DNA of 54,089 bases from an uncultured Clostridium sp. (GTDB lineage: Bacteria > Bacillota > Clostridia > TANB77 > CAG-508), in the NCBI GenBank assembly GCA_900556135.1, contig USNR01000003.1, positions 1-54,089 of the forward strand. The letters run 5' to 3'. Position 1 is the stretch's first letter. The number at the start of each line of letters is the position of its first letter. Position numbers and translations under genes: made by a program. Below are positions 43,401 through 53,321 of the stretch, piece after piece. The notes beneath the pieces were generated by a model. The model was given only the letters and a program-made list of their open reading frames with translations. It did not search any database and had not been told where the DNA came from.

Positions 43401-45348
43401 TGCACAAGAAGGTTCTACAAAGGTAAGTGCAAGCATAACTTCAGATTCATTTAATGGGATCTTAGAACCAGAGCCTATAAGCTTTACAATAGAAAAGGCC
43501 GACATAGCACTAATAAATATGCCTATTTCTAATGAAGAAAATGTTATGATTGGACAATTGGGAGTAAAGAATCTAACATCAGAAGAAATAAAAAATATAG
43601 AAATAAAATATATACTGCCAGAAGGCATACAATATAAGGATTATTCAGTAGAAGGAGATTTTGAATGTGAAGTAAAATATAATGAAAAAGAAAATATTGT
43701 AAGCATAAAATTGAAGGCTTTAGGAGTGGAAGAATCAAAGAATATATTTATAAGATTAACAACTGATTTGAATGAAAATAAAGAATTATATACAATGGCC
43801 AATGCAACTGTTAATGGAAAGGAATATACATCAAATAGAGAAAAAATAACGATTAAAAATTATGATTATATGGTAACTGCGACGAATCCAGGTGATCAGT
43901 ATGTAAAAACAGATGACGAGATTTCAAGTGTATTTACTATAGAAAATACGTGTGAAGATTCATTAAATTTAATAAAACTAAACTACAAGATTCCATCAGG
44001 AACAGAGTTTGTTTCTGGAAACATTGAATATAATGGTAAGACTTATACTTTAGCCGAAGATATAGAAAATGAAGGCGAGGTTAATTATACTCTTGTAAAA
44101 TTATATAAAGGAGAAAAGGCTACAGCAACAATAAATTTAAAAGTAACAATGCAAGAGAGTGACAAAGAACAGGAAATTACAAGTAGCATAACTACATCAA
44201 ATGATGTTGTTGGAGAGAAAAAATCGGAAACCTTAACATTTATTATGAAAGCAAAAAAAGAAGATAATCCTGAGAACGGCATAAATAATGAAGTTACAAA
44301 TGTTGAGCCAGGGGAAAATAACGAAATAATAGACCCAGGAGATGATAAAAGAACTGGAAAAGAAATAAATGGAAAAGTATGGGTAGATAGTAATAAGAAT
44401 GGAAAATATGATGAGGGAGAATCAAGATTATCTGGAATAACAGTACTTTTAATAAGTAAAGTAGACGGAAATGTAAAACTTACAACAACAACAAATGAAA
44501 ATGGAAGATATACATTTGATAAATTAGAAAATGGAAGTTATTTAGTGGCATTTTTATATGATTCAAGTAAATATGTAGTAACAGAATATCAAAAAGAGGG
44601 AGTAAGTAAAACAGTAAACTCAGATGCGATAGATGCTACAATAAATTACAAAGGTGAAGATAAAAAGGTAGGACTAACAGATACAATTGAGATATTAGAT
44701 TCAGATGTGAATAATATAGACATAGGAATTTATGAAGCAGAAAAATTTGATTTATCTTTAAATAAATATGTAAGTAAAGTAACAGTAAACAACAATTCAG
44801 GAGTAACAACATATGACTATAATGGAAAAGATAAAACCTTAGTAAAAGTAGATATACCTGCAAAATATATGTCATCAAGTACAGTAATAATAGAATATAA
44901 GATACAAGTGAAAAATGAAGGGGAAGTTCCAGGATATGCAAAAAAAGTTGTAGATTATATTCCAGATGGATTGAAATTTAATACAGAATTAAATCCAAAA
45001 GCATATTTAGGCAAAGATGGAAATATTTATAGTGAGGAACTTGCAGATACAATAATAAACCCAGGAGAAAGTAAAGAGATAACTATTATTCTAACAAAGA
45101 AAATGACAGATACAAATACCGGAACAGTTGTAAATGAAGCTGAAATAGCTGAAAGTTATAATGAATTAGGTTTAGAAGATATAAATTCAGAGCCAGGCAA
45201 TAAGGATGAAAAGGAAAACGACTTAGGTTCAGCAAGTACAATAATAACAGTAAAAACAGGACAGATAGTAATATACACTACTTTAATAGTTGGAGTGATT
45301 GCAATGTTAACGGTAGGAAGCTACATGATAAAAAAATATGTTATTTAA
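40492..45348 (+). CDS. Large repetitive surface protein, second paralog (1618 aa)
   Basis: Same architecture as the protein encoded at 30816-35687: signal peptide (SSYAVVSYAADTYKSAAELE), an N-terminal domain, a middle block at residues ~252-582 identical in sequence to the paralog, diverged DUF11-like repeats, an SdrD-B-like module (INGKVWVDSNKNGKYDEGES, from ~1291), a repeat FDLSLNKYVSKV (~1418) and the C-terminal VKTGQIVIYTTLIVGVIAML anchor with a short basic tail. Outside the shared block the two differ widely. GGAGG precedes the ATG. It is 21 bp upstream of its TIE-adhesin partner. The role is inferred as a surface fibre or adhesin. Confidence 0.8.
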   Translation: MRQKINNMIAIMLAIIILCASSYAVVSYAADTYKSAAELESQGASTNDKNVEVDVYYAGGEHSKTVDITKTEKIYAKVVVKNAGYLENLTINFANSNFEIANDESNAEKIQSIDTKNKVVVLNKIVAGNEVEIALNISPIKTDVVGTDNFKNDNTITVSGTYVNEKAKEVAISKEIAIHTSWHGEAKTKINQEIVKYIPSVLGEEVLLQTEVTTEVENSVLPVKNSEVIVDIPELAETKPTKVMVYAKTTENTNGEKTAISFNESNYSYDETNGEIVIKVANNANSEGKISWVKNSQDKYEIVMVYPKEVKTALGESTPIIKTSASIVNEYYDDVNHSGNAGATAQTPASQKGTIADYEGEIVNETIAKGYMYNGVETTYTEKYSMSTSYAGITDEMNITVDTPEFVKESGETVSSANNIYNKKVSVDIAELKKILGETGKVEIISNSKVIGTIDANTEVDSNGKATVDISAEKASSIEVKTSKPQTQGQLSVEIEKAIASDISYSLAERKIFTGVKQVATGIAKAGEEQITTAEVTDTMNLVEPTAKGTININKDTLSTVVSNDVEITALLETDSADDSLYENPTISIKLPSYISSVNLKKSELLHTDELQIAETKIVDGTNGKEIQVSLNGTQTKYSDTVTKGAKVLIYADFIVDKTTPSVDSEIEMSYTNNINSAKVKVSFNAPTGLVTINNYASGDNSVTVLDSEKGIVNLDLNAQAKTATIKGEIINNYNNTISATSILGRIAKEDSIKYDSTEKVGNTFDLSLTGAIVLTGAEEYTIYYSENAGANKELSDSSNGWTTSVTDYSKVKSYLIVINNEIAKAQDISWSYNVSIPANLGYKNSATNNYKVYLQNNLESGMVNENKESAQIIMQTENGPELEASITSVDVENGGTVTNGKRILFNFNINNTGSKSLSNLKVKIPVPEGMKYNYGNKIYDYDKENNILTANIETIEANEQQSLELYLVCAQEGSTKVSASITSDSFNGILEPEPISFTIEKADIALINMPISNEENVMIGQLGVKNLTSEEIKNIEIKYILPEGIQYKDYSVEGDFECEVKYNEKENIVSIKLKALGVEESKNIFIRLTTDLNENKELYTMANATVNGKEYTSNREKITIKNYDYMVTATNPGDQYVKTDDEISSVFTIENTCEDSLNLIKLNYKIPSGTEFVSGNIEYNGKTYTLAEDIENEGEVNYTLVKLYKGEKATATINLKVTMQESDKEQEITSSITTSNDVVGEKKSETLTFIMKAKKEDNPENGINNEVTNVEPGENNEIIDPGDDKRTGKEINGKVWVDSNKNGKYDEGESRLSGITVLLISKVDGNVKLTTTTNENGRYTFDKLENGSYLVAFLYDSSKYVVTEYQKEGVSKTVNSDAIDATINYKGEDKKVGLTDTIEILDSDVNNIDIGIYEAEKFDLSLNKYVSKVTVNNNSGVTTYDYNGKDKTLVKVDIPAKYMSSSTVIIEYKIQVKNEGEVPGYAKKVVDYIPDGLKFNTELNPKAYLGKDGNIYSEELADTIINPGESKEITIILTKKMTDTNTGTVVNEAEIAESYNELGLEDINSEPGNKDEKENDLGSASTIITVKTGQIVIYTTLIVGVIAMLTVGSYMIKKYVI
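41247..42236 (+). repeat. Copy 2 of an apparently identical ~990-bp tract
   Basis: Partner of 31580-32569. The first difference downstream is T at 42237 against C at 32570. Confidence 0.85.
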
Positions 45349-45369
45349 AAATACAAGGAAGGAGGAAAA

Positions 45370-48300
45370 ATGATAAGGAAAAAAATTTATAAAATCATAG
45401 CAATTATATTTTTAATAGCAATAGTACTTATAATTAGTACGAAAGATAACAGGGTATCAGCACTCTATGATGGTCAAACTCTTGTGTGCAATAACAACTT
45501 ATGGCCTAACAGACCAACTTTACCGATATTCGATGGTTATGATGGTCAAGTATATTGTATAAGTGCAGATCTGATAGATGCGACAGAACAGTATCCTGGA
45601 AAACAAACTTACAAGATTACTGAAATTAAACCAGGAACAACGTTTAGTACATTAAATGGAAGTAAAGAATTTACTGAAGAACAAATTACAATGCTTCAAT
45701 ATGTGATGGGATATGGAGTGAGTGGTGATGTAAAGAATGCTACAAGAAATATCGTTAAACAAATAAATTTTTGGTACATAGGTAATCCGAGATATAATTT
45801 AAGTACACAAAAAAATAATGGAAGTAATCTTAGTGCTGAAACTGGATTGAAACAATATGCTAATTATTATTATTATTCAAATGGATACTCTTCTGCGACG
45901 ACTTTGTATAATGAGGTCAAAGAACTATATGATAAGGCCCTTGCTTACTATGATGCAATGAAAGTTAATTATAATACCAAAGAAAAAGTACCAGTAATAT
46001 ACCAAAATAATGCGACTGCAGAAAAATATGATGAAAATACATATAAAGTTGGACCATTTTATTTGGACTATAATACTGATAGTTTAAAAACTATTGCGAA
46101 TATTGAGGCAAAAGGCAGTGATGGAGCAAAATATGAATTGGCTTCGGGAAAGTTCATGCTAGCAGATGGTACAAGAACTGATAATGTACCAGCATCAGGA
46201 ACCAATTTTTATTTGATGGTTAAGAACTTAAAGTCCACGAAATTAACTGTTACTTTATACCATAATTATGAGACCTATGCAAATATAACTTTATATAAAG
46301 CACAGCTCAATGGTGATGCTAGTAGTTGGCAAACCTTAATATTAGCAGAGGGAGCTCCAAATAGAGGTTTAGGCAAGAATAGTGTTGATGTAGAAGTAAA
46401 CATACAAGAGTCTACAGAATGGTATATAGTTTTATATAAGGCAGACATAAACAATAAAGCAGCGACTGCATCTGGAATAGCAGGTGCTACATTTAAGGCA
46501 ACTTTAAATGGAAAAGACATAGGAAATTATACAACTTCAATGTCAGCAGACGGTGTACATACTAATGTCGGAATCAGTCAAAAGATTAAAGCTGGTGAAA
46601 AGCAGATACTAAAAATAGAGGAAGTCAGTGCACCTAGTGGGTATGTAAAGCAGAATGGAAGCGTAACAATTACAATTGAATGTGATAAAGAGTTGAAGGT
46701 TACTATGAATTATCAGAGTAGTGGGCTACAGTATAGTAGTAGTGATAGTGACACCGGAGATTATAGATTCACGCGAGATGCAAACAAAGCTGCTACTGCT
46801 TACCTGAAATTCTTCAATCGACAAGAAGGAAAGTATAAAATACAAATTGTTAAGCAAGATGAAGATACTGGAGCTAAACTTTCAGGAGCAAAGTTTAACT
46901 TAAATGGAACAGCAATAGGAACTACAGATGCAAACGGTATATTAACTTCTGGCAATATAGCTATTAAGTCAGAAGGAACAGATACATTAACAATAACAGA
47001 AACATCAGCACCATATGATTACCAAGATTTAGGCAATATAAAAATTGATGTAACTAAAGCAATAGTGGATAATAAGTATACTATAACAGGAGTAAGTATT
47101 ACAGAAAATCCAAATAATTGCTCGGCAACTATAAGTGGAGATACAATAATATTAACAGTACCAAATAAAAGAATTATACATAATGGTGAATATAAAGTAA
47201 AAATAGTTAAACAAGATAACAAAGATGGAAGAAAACTTAGTGGAGCAAAATTTAGTTTAAATGGAACTGAAATAGGTTCTACAGATACAAACGGAATTTT
47301 AGTATCACCAGAAATAGTTACAAGTTCAACAGGAACAGATAATTTAACAATATCAGAAATTCAAGCTCCAGATTATTATGAGGCTGTTGGAGATATAAAA
47401 TTGCAGGTTACAAAAGAAGTTGTAAACTATAAATATACTGCAACAAAAGTAAGTATTTCACAGAATGCTAATGGTAGCTCGGCAGTATTAGAGGGCGACA
47501 CAATAATATTAACAATTCCTAATAAAAGAAAAACCATAACAATAGATGGTTATGTTTGGGAAGATGAAAAAGGAGGAAAAGAGTCTACTGTAAATGGAAC
47601 TAAAGATAGCAGTGAAAATCCAGTAGAAGGTATGAAGGTAAACTTACATACCGACGGAAATCCAATCTATTCAGATGGCCCAAGTACATGGACAACAACT
47701 ACTGATAAAAATGGACATTATGAATTTGAAATACCAATGGGAGCAAAATACTATGTAGAATTTAAATATAATGGATACAATTATCAACATACTAAATATA
47801 CAAAGTATACAGGAGCTTCATCTCCAATAACATCAAATGCAACAGAGACAGAGAAGAAGAGAGATGAATTTAATAACAGATTAGCTGAAATTACTCCAAC
47901 TACATCAATAAACAATGTTAAGGTAAGCAATAAGGATAACGAGTTAAAAGCTACAGAATTAGGTAATAATGAAATATATGCAATATCAGCATATGTTGGA
48001 GGTCATGGAGAAGAAGGCACAACTAAATTTTCAGAAACTGCTCATAATATAAATTTAGGAATAACCAAAAGAGAAATAGTAGACCTAGCATTAAGAAAAG
48101 ACGTATATAGTGTAAAGCTTTCTATAAAAGGGAAGACACAAACATATATGTATAACAGAAATGATAAGGAAACAGACGATAATGGAAATTCTTATTGGGA
48201 TATTAAAGTAAGACAAAGTGATAGTGAATATTACTCTAATTATTCAAGACAGGTGCAAGAGGCTGATTATAACTATACAGGAAATAATAAGTTAGAAGCT

Positions 48301-50379
48301 GAAGTTACTTATAAAATAACTGTTAGAAATCAATCAGGAGTTGTAAACAGTGGAGTAACAGAGTTAGTAGACTTTTACGACAAAGATTACACGCTAGTAT
48401 CAGCTAAAACAGAATCTGGCGAAAACATAAATACCTCGGCTAATAGTCAGTATACTCATAATATTTCAATTGCAGATTATCAAAAGGTATATTTAAAGGT
48501 AAACAAAAAATTAGCACCAGGAGAAGATTTAAAAATATATGTAACATTTAAAGTTAATTCAGATAATTCTGGAAAACTACAATTAGACAGTGATTCTGGT
48601 AAAGGAAATATGGTAGAGATAATGGGATACACAACCATTTATGGCGATAAGGCAAAATCTCCAAATGATGGCAATACAGAAGATACATATACAGAATATA
48701 AAACAGGAGATGTGGTAGGAAGAATTGATGAAGATTCTAACCCAGGAAATGCTACATCATTAGATGAGAAAACATTTGAAGATGATACCGATAGAGCACC
48801 ATATATGAAGTTCGAGATAGATACATCTAAGAGAACAGCTTCAGGTGTTGTTTGGAAAGATGGAAGAGATCAAGAAGTTGCAAAAGCAGAAGTAGGAGAT
48901 GGAATAAGGAATGAAGATTCTCCAGTAAAAGGAATTACAGTTCAGTTAGTAAATTTAGAAGATGGAAATGTGACACAAATATGGAATAATGGATGGCAAG
49001 ATGCTACCACAACAACAGATGACAGTGGAAGTTATAGTTTAAGTGGATTTGTACCAGGTAATTACTATGTACAGTTCATTTATCCAGACGGACAGAAATA
49101 TAAATCTACAACATTTAATTATACAGAAGTTTGTCCTGACTTTGATGTTAATAATCCAGATAATTTGGGTACATATAAAGAGACATCAACGAACTACTCT
49201 GATGCAAGAGATATTTGGGGAAGTACCTCAATGGAACAATCTAGAGAATATGTAAATTCATTATTAGGAGATCAGACAAGTGGAACTTTAGATGATTATG
49301 CTGGTAAAAATATATCTATGAAAGCAGTTACAGGTCAGATTGAGGTTTATATAGAAAAAGGTGGAAATGATATTCAAGGATTATCTGGAAGAGAATCATT
49401 AGAATATAAATTAGAGAACATAGACTTTGGATTACAAGAAAGACCAAAAGCACAATTGATGTTAACAAAGAAAGTAGATAATTTAAAAGTTACTTTAGCA
49501 AATGGCAATACATTATTTGATGCATCAGGAAAAGCAACTAATGTATTATGGCAAGATAAAACGCCACACTCATATGGATATACTAATAATAAGATGAATA
49601 AACCTGAAGTAAGAGCAAATGCCCAAAGCATACAGTTAACAATGGATGAAGAATTGATGCATGGTGCAACAATTAAAATTCAATATGGAATAACAGTTCA
49701 AAACATCGGTGAGGTAGATTATGCAAGCAAATTGTTCTACTATCGAGCAAGGATAGAAAATAATGAAACACCAGTAACAACAACCGTTAATAAAATAGTA
49801 GACTATCCAGGTGCAGCAGGAGGTATTGGTTCGGGAGATGAAAATTCTACAAGAGGTAACTTGCAATATAATAGTACGGAAAATAGTGGTTGGGAGGTTA
49901 AAAATGCTTCTGATTTGACTAGTGAAAAACTTGTGAAATACACAACAGATAGCAATGATGTGACAAGTGCAGTTTTGAACAAGTATAAAACCATTTTAAT
50001 ACATAATTATACGGACACTGAGGGAACATTACTTCCAGCTATATATGATGAAGCAAAAAGCAAAACAGGAGATGTAAAATTAACTTTATCACAAGTAATG
50101 ACAACAGAGAGCACTTCTGACGAGCTAGCATATAAAAATATAGCTGAAATAGTACAATTAAAAAATGGTGTTGCAAGAAAAATGGCATACTCAACACCAG
50201 GTAACCAAAACCCAGATGAGGAGATAAAAGAGGTAGATGCTGATGTTGCACAATCTGTTACAATACTACCACCATTTGGTGAAACATACATATATTATGC
50301 ATTAGCAGGATCTGTTGCTATAATACTAATTGCAGGTATTGTGCTTATAAAAGTTAAGGTGTTAAAACCTAAACAATAA
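45370..50379 (+). CDS. Thioester-domain (TIE) adhesin with Cna-B and SdrD-B repeats, second paralog (1669 aa)
   Basis: A signal peptide (to ~residue 33) is followed by a TQXA-like thioester domain: Cys63 in GQVYCISA and Gln131 in VKQINFWYIG are the expected bond partners. Three Cna-B/SpaA-like domains come next, the last two being tandem (YKIQIVKQDEDTGAKLSGAKF and YKVKIVKQDNKDGRKLSGAKF), with TITETSAP and TISEIQAP as isopeptide Glu segments. SdrD-B modules (IDGYVWEDEKGGKES, ASGVVWKDGRDQE) and DUF11 repeats follow. The C-terminus has TILPPFGETYIYYALAGSVAIIL and a basic tail (LPPFG, as in the first paralog). It has more Cna-B units than its paralog and a quite different thioester domain, suggesting different targets. 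Confidence 0.82.
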   Translation: MIRKKIYKIIAIIFLIAIVLIISTKDNRVSALYDGQTLVCNNNLWPNRPTLPIFDGYDGQVYCISADLIDATEQYPGKQTYKITEIKPGTTFSTLNGSKEFTEEQITMLQYVMGYGVSGDVKNATRNIVKQINFWYIGNPRYNLSTQKNNGSNLSAETGLKQYANYYYYSNGYSSATTLYNEVKELYDKALAYYDAMKVNYNTKEKVPVIYQNNATAEKYDENTYKVGPFYLDYNTDSLKTIANIEAKGSDGAKYELASGKFMLADGTRTDNVPASGTNFYLMVKNLKSTKLTVTLYHNYETYANITLYKAQLNGDASSWQTLILAEGAPNRGLGKNSVDVEVNIQESTEWYIVLYKADINNKAATASGIAGATFKATLNGKDIGNYTTSMSADGVHTNVGISQKIKAGEKQILKIEEVSAPSGYVKQNGSVTITIECDKELKVTMNYQSSGLQYSSSDSDTGDYRFTRDANKAATAYLKFFNRQEGKYKIQIVKQDEDTGAKLSGAKFNLNGTAIGTTDANGILTSGNIAIKSEGTDTLTITETSAPYDYQDLGNIKIDVTKAIVDNKYTITGVSITENPNNCSATISGDTIILTVPNKRIIHNGEYKVKIVKQDNKDGRKLSGAKFSLNGTEIGSTDTNGILVSPEIVTSSTGTDNLTISEIQAPDYYEAVGDIKLQVTKEVVNYKYTATKVSISQNANGSSAVLEGDTIILTIPNKRKTITIDGYVWEDEKGGKESTVNGTKDSSENPVEGMKVNLHTDGNPIYSDGPSTWTTTTDKNGHYEFEIPMGAKYYVEFKYNGYNYQHTKYTKYTGASSPITSNATETEKKRDEFNNRLAEITPTTSINNVKVSNKDNELKATELGNNEIYAISAYVGGHGEEGTTKFSETAHNINLGITKREIVDLALRKDVYSVKLSIKGKTQTYMYNRNDKETDDNGNSYWDIKVRQSDSEYYSNYSRQVQEADYNYTGNNKLEAEVTYKITVRNQSGVVNSGVTELVDFYDKDYTLVSAKTESGENINTSANSQYTHNISIADYQKVYLKVNKKLAPGEDLKIYVTFKVNSDNSGKLQLDSDSGKGNMVEIMGYTTIYGDKAKSPNDGNTEDTYTEYKTGDVVGRIDEDSNPGNATSLDEKTFEDDTDRAPYMKFEIDTSKRTASGVVWKDGRDQEVAKAEVGDGIRNEDSPVKGITVQLVNLEDGNVTQIWNNGWQDATTTTDDSGSYSLSGFVPGNYYVQFIYPDGQKYKSTTFNYTEVCPDFDVNNPDNLGTYKETSTNYSDARDIWGSTSMEQSREYVNSLLGDQTSGTLDDYAGKNISMKAVTGQIEVYIEKGGNDIQGLSGRESLEYKLENIDFGLQERPKAQLMLTKKVDNLKVTLANGNTLFDASGKATNVLWQDKTPHSYGYTNNKMNKPEVRANAQSIQLTMDEELMHGATIKIQYGITVQNIGEVDYASKLFYYRARIENNETPVTTTVNKIVDYPGAAGGIGSGDENSTRGNLQYNSTENSGWEVKNASDLTSEKLVKYTTDSNDVTSAVLNKYKTILIHNYTDTEGTLLPAIYDEAKSKTGDVKLTLSQVMTTESTSDELAYKNIAEIVQLKNGVARKMAYSTPGNQNPDEEIKEVDADVAQSVTILPPFGETYIYYALAGSVAIILIAGIVLIKVKVLKPKQ

Positions 50380-50461
50380 TAAACGTAAGAAATAAATAAA
50401 GTACCAAAGATAATAAAAGTGAACTAAAGAGATACTAATAAAAACTGAAGAAAAGGTATAG

Positions 50462-50494
50462 CCCCCTAGTTATTTAAAATAACTAGGGGGTTTT
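50462..50494 (+). terminator. Terminator after the second adhesin operon
   Basis: CCCCCTAGTTATTT (50462-50475) pairs perfectly with AAATAACTAGGGGG (50477-50490), then four Ts. Confidence 0.93.
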
Positions 50495-50887
50495 ATAATT
50501 TATATAAAAAATATAGGTAAAAAACATAAAAATGAGAATAATAAAAAAATGATTTTTTGAAAAATAATAAAAAATAAATAAATTAAATGACAATAGGTAA
50601 AAATAAAATTGATAAAAGTACGATAAATACAGTAAAAACTGAAACAAAATAAACATAACCTGAAATAAAAAAAGAAAAGAAAAATAAAAAATGATTTTTT
50701 ATAAAGAAAAATAAAAATGTAATAATTTTGTAATAAAAAATACTGATTGAAAAAATAAAATATAGTGTTTTCAATGGTTTGAAGAAAAATTTTGTCTAAA
50801 AAATATAAAAATGGTAAAAAATGTAATTAAGGAAAAAGCTTAGAAAGAGTAAGAAAATAATGCGGACGAAACATAATAAATATGACT

Positions 50888-50916
50888 TTGACATTATAAA
50901 AAATAAATAGTATTAT
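50888..50916 (+). promoter_or_regulatory. Promoter of nrdD
   Basis: TTGACA (50888-50893), 17 bp, TATTAT (50911-50916), leaving a ~108-nt leader before 51031. Confidence 0.75.
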
Positions 50917-51030
50917 CTAATCACATTAACTAAAGAGCACTACACAATATACACCATACCTAAAAAGTATTAAATATATTTAGAAGTAGTAAATGAAGTT
51001 ATTATATTTAAGTATAGGGGGGAACGGAGC

Positions 51031-53190
51031 ATGCAAGTTATAAAAAGAGATGGATCGATAGTTGAATATAATCCAGAAAAAATTAAAATTGCAATTCAAA
51101 AAGCTAATAATGAAGTTTCAAAAAAGGAAAGAGCAACAGACGAAGAGATACAAGAAATAATAAACTATATCGAGGATTTAAGAAAAAAGAGAATCTTAGT
51201 TGAAGATATTCAAGATATAATAGAACAGAAGTTAATGGAAATAGATAGATATCAATTAGCAAAAGAGTATATCACATATAGATATACAAGAGCTTTGGTT
51301 AGAAAGGCTAATACAACAGACCAATCTATTAAAGAGCTAATTGAAGGAGAAAGCGAATATTGGAATAATGAAAATTCTAATAAAAATGCAAGAGTGGTTA
51401 CAACACAAAGAGATTATTTAGCAGGTATAACAAGCACAGATATAACAAGAAGATTTTTATTGCCTGAGGATGTTGTGAAAGCACATGACGAGGGAATTAT
51501 TCATTTTCATGATGCTGATTATTTTGCACAAAATGCTCTACACAATTGTGACTTAATAAATTTAGAGGACATGCTTCAAAATGGAACAAATATAAATGGA
51601 GTAATGATTGAAAAGCCTCATAAATTTTTAACAGCTATGACAATAGCAACTCAAATTATAACAGCTGTAACTTCTAGCCAATATGGTGGAGCAACAGTAA
51701 CAATGACTCATTTAGCACCATTTGTTAGAGATAGCTATAACATATACTTAAAGAAATATAAAGCAAGAAAATTATCTAAAGAACAATGCGAAAAATTTGC
51801 TAAAGAAGATTTAGCAAAAGAAATACAAGATGGAGTTCAAACATTCCAATATCAAATAAATTCAATGACAACAACAAATGGACAATCACCTTTCTTAAGT
51901 GTTTGCTTATATCTAGGCGAAACTAAAGAATATAAAGAAGAACTAGCAATGATTATTGAAGAGATTTTAAAACAAAGAATATTAGGAATGAAAAATGAAA
52001 AAGGTGTATATATAACACCAGCATTTCCTAAATTGCTATATGTTCTTGAAGAGGATAATATTCATGAAAATAGCAAATACTGGTATCTAACAAAACTTGC
52101 AGCTGAATGTACAGCTAAAAGAATGGTTCCAGATTATATTTCAGAAAAGAAAATGTTAGAATTAAAAGTGGATAAAAACGGAAACGGAAATTGCTATCCT
52201 TGTATGGGATGTCGTTCTTTCTTAACTCCATATGTAGACCCTACGACAAACAAGCCGAAATATTATGGTAGATTTAATCAGGGAGTTGTTACAATAAATT
52301 TAGTTGATGTTGCATTAACATCAGGAAAGAATATGGACAAGTTCTGGAAAATATATGATGAGAGATTAGAATTATGTCACAAAGCTTTAAAACTAAGACA
52401 TGAAAGACTAGCAAAGGCTACAAGTGATGTTGCACCAATATTATGGCAATATGGAGCTTTAGCAAGACTTCCAAAGGGAGCAAGTATTCATGATTTGTTA
52501 CATGGAGGATATTCTACAATTTCTCTTGGATATGCAGGATTATATGAATGTGTAAAATATATGACAGGTCATAGCCACACAGATAATGGAGATGGAAAAG
52601 AATTTGGACTAAAAGTAATGCAGGAAATGAATGATAAATGCAACGCTTGGAAAGCAGAGGAGAATATAGATTACAGCGTATATGGAACACCAATTGAATC
52701 TACAACATACAAATTTGCAAAATGTCTACAAAAAAGATTTGGAAAAATTAAAGGAATTACTGATAGAAATTATATAACAAATTCTTATCATGTTCCTGTA
52801 TTTGAAGAAATTGATGCATTTTCTAAATTGAAATTGGAAAGCGAATTCCAAAGATTGAGCCCAGGAGGAGCAATTTCTTATGTAGAAACTCCAAATCTAC
52901 AAAATAACCTAGAGGTTGTAATACAAGTTATTAAATTTATATATGACAATATAATGTATGCTGAATTGAATACGAAATCAGATTATTGCCAAAAATGTGG
53001 ATTTGATGGAGAAATATTAATAGACGATAATTTAGAGTGGTATTGCCCAAATTGTGGTAACAGAGATCATAGCACATTAAATGTGGCAAGAAGAACTTGT
53101 GGATATATAGGAAGCAACTTCTGGAACAAGGGAAGAACAGAGGAAATAAAAGAAAGAGTCTTACACATAGATAATAAAGATGATGAATAA
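51031..53190 (+). CDS. nrdD: Anaerobic ribonucleoside-triphosphate reductase
   Basis: A class III ribonucleotide reductase that makes dNTPs from NTPs under anoxia using a glycyl radical. An N-terminal ATP-cone (residues ~1-95, MQVIKRDGSIVEYNPEKI) senses ATP/dATP. The barrel contains NGNGNCYPCMGCRSF. The C-terminal zinc ribbon has CQKC (653, 656) and CPNC (672, 675). The radical glycine is Gly691 in RRTCGYIGS. At 719 aa it is full length. GGGGGG with GGAGC lies before the ATG. nrdG follows 131 bp downstream, beyond a possible stem-loop. Confidence 0.97.
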   Translation: MQVIKRDGSIVEYNPEKIKIAIQKANNEVSKKERATDEEIQEIINYIEDLRKKRILVEDIQDIIEQKLMEIDRYQLAKEYITYRYTRALVRKANTTDQSIKELIEGESEYWNNENSNKNARVVTTQRDYLAGITSTDITRRFLLPEDVVKAHDEGIIHFHDADYFAQNALHNCDLINLEDMLQNGTNINGVMIEKPHKFLTAMTIATQIITAVTSSQYGGATVTMTHLAPFVRDSYNIYLKKYKARKLSKEQCEKFAKEDLAKEIQDGVQTFQYQINSMTTTNGQSPFLSVCLYLGETKEYKEELAMIIEEILKQRILGMKNEKGVYITPAFPKLLYVLEEDNIHENSKYWYLTKLAAECTAKRMVPDYISEKKMLELKVDKNGNGNCYPCMGCRSFLTPYVDPTTNKPKYYGRFNQGVVTINLVDVALTSGKNMDKFWKIYDERLELCHKALKLRHERLAKATSDVAPILWQYGALARLPKGASIHDLLHGGYSTISLGYAGLYECVKYMTGHSHTDNGDGKEFGLKVMQEMNDKCNAWKAEENIDYSVYGTPIESTTYKFAKCLQKRFGKIKGITDRNYITNSYHVPVFEEIDAFSKLKLESEFQRLSPGGAISYVETPNLQNNLEVVIQVIKFIYDNIMYAELNTKSDYCQKCGFDGEILIDDNLEWYCPNCGNRDHSTLNVARRTCGYIGSNFWNKGRTEEIKERVLHIDNKDDE

Positions 53191-53217
53191 ATATGCGTAG
53201 ATAATTTTTGAATAGAT

Positions 53218-53285
53218 AAACTGGTGATGACTATAGTAATTTTAATATTTGATTTTAAATTGTTATGGTTTTTGCCAGTTTTTAA
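53218..53285 (+). terminator. Stem-loop between nrdD and nrdG
   Basis: AAACTGG (53218-53224) can pair with CCAGTTT (53275-53281), followed by Ts. The loop is long (~50 nt) with partial inner pairing, so it may attenuate rather than stop transcription. Confidence 0.4.
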
Positions 53286-53321
53286 AAATATGGATTACAT
53301 TATTAGAGAGAAGGAATAAAA

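Larger units (their letters stand above)
50380..51030. other. Intergenic region between the adhesin locus and nrdD
   Basis: 651 bp, extremely A-rich, no gene supported. It holds a strong terminator (50462-50494) and the nrdD promoter (50888-50916). ACACAATATACACC at about 50942-50957 resembles only half of an NrdR box. Confidence 0.5.

Noticed and set aside
28753..50379. A complete sortase-assembled pilus operon
   Set aside because: No sortase gene or signal peptidase gene lies in the window, so only anchored adhesins can be claimed.
50942..50957. NrdR box upstream of nrdD
   Set aside because: Only half of the palindrome is present and no second box was found at the usual spacing.
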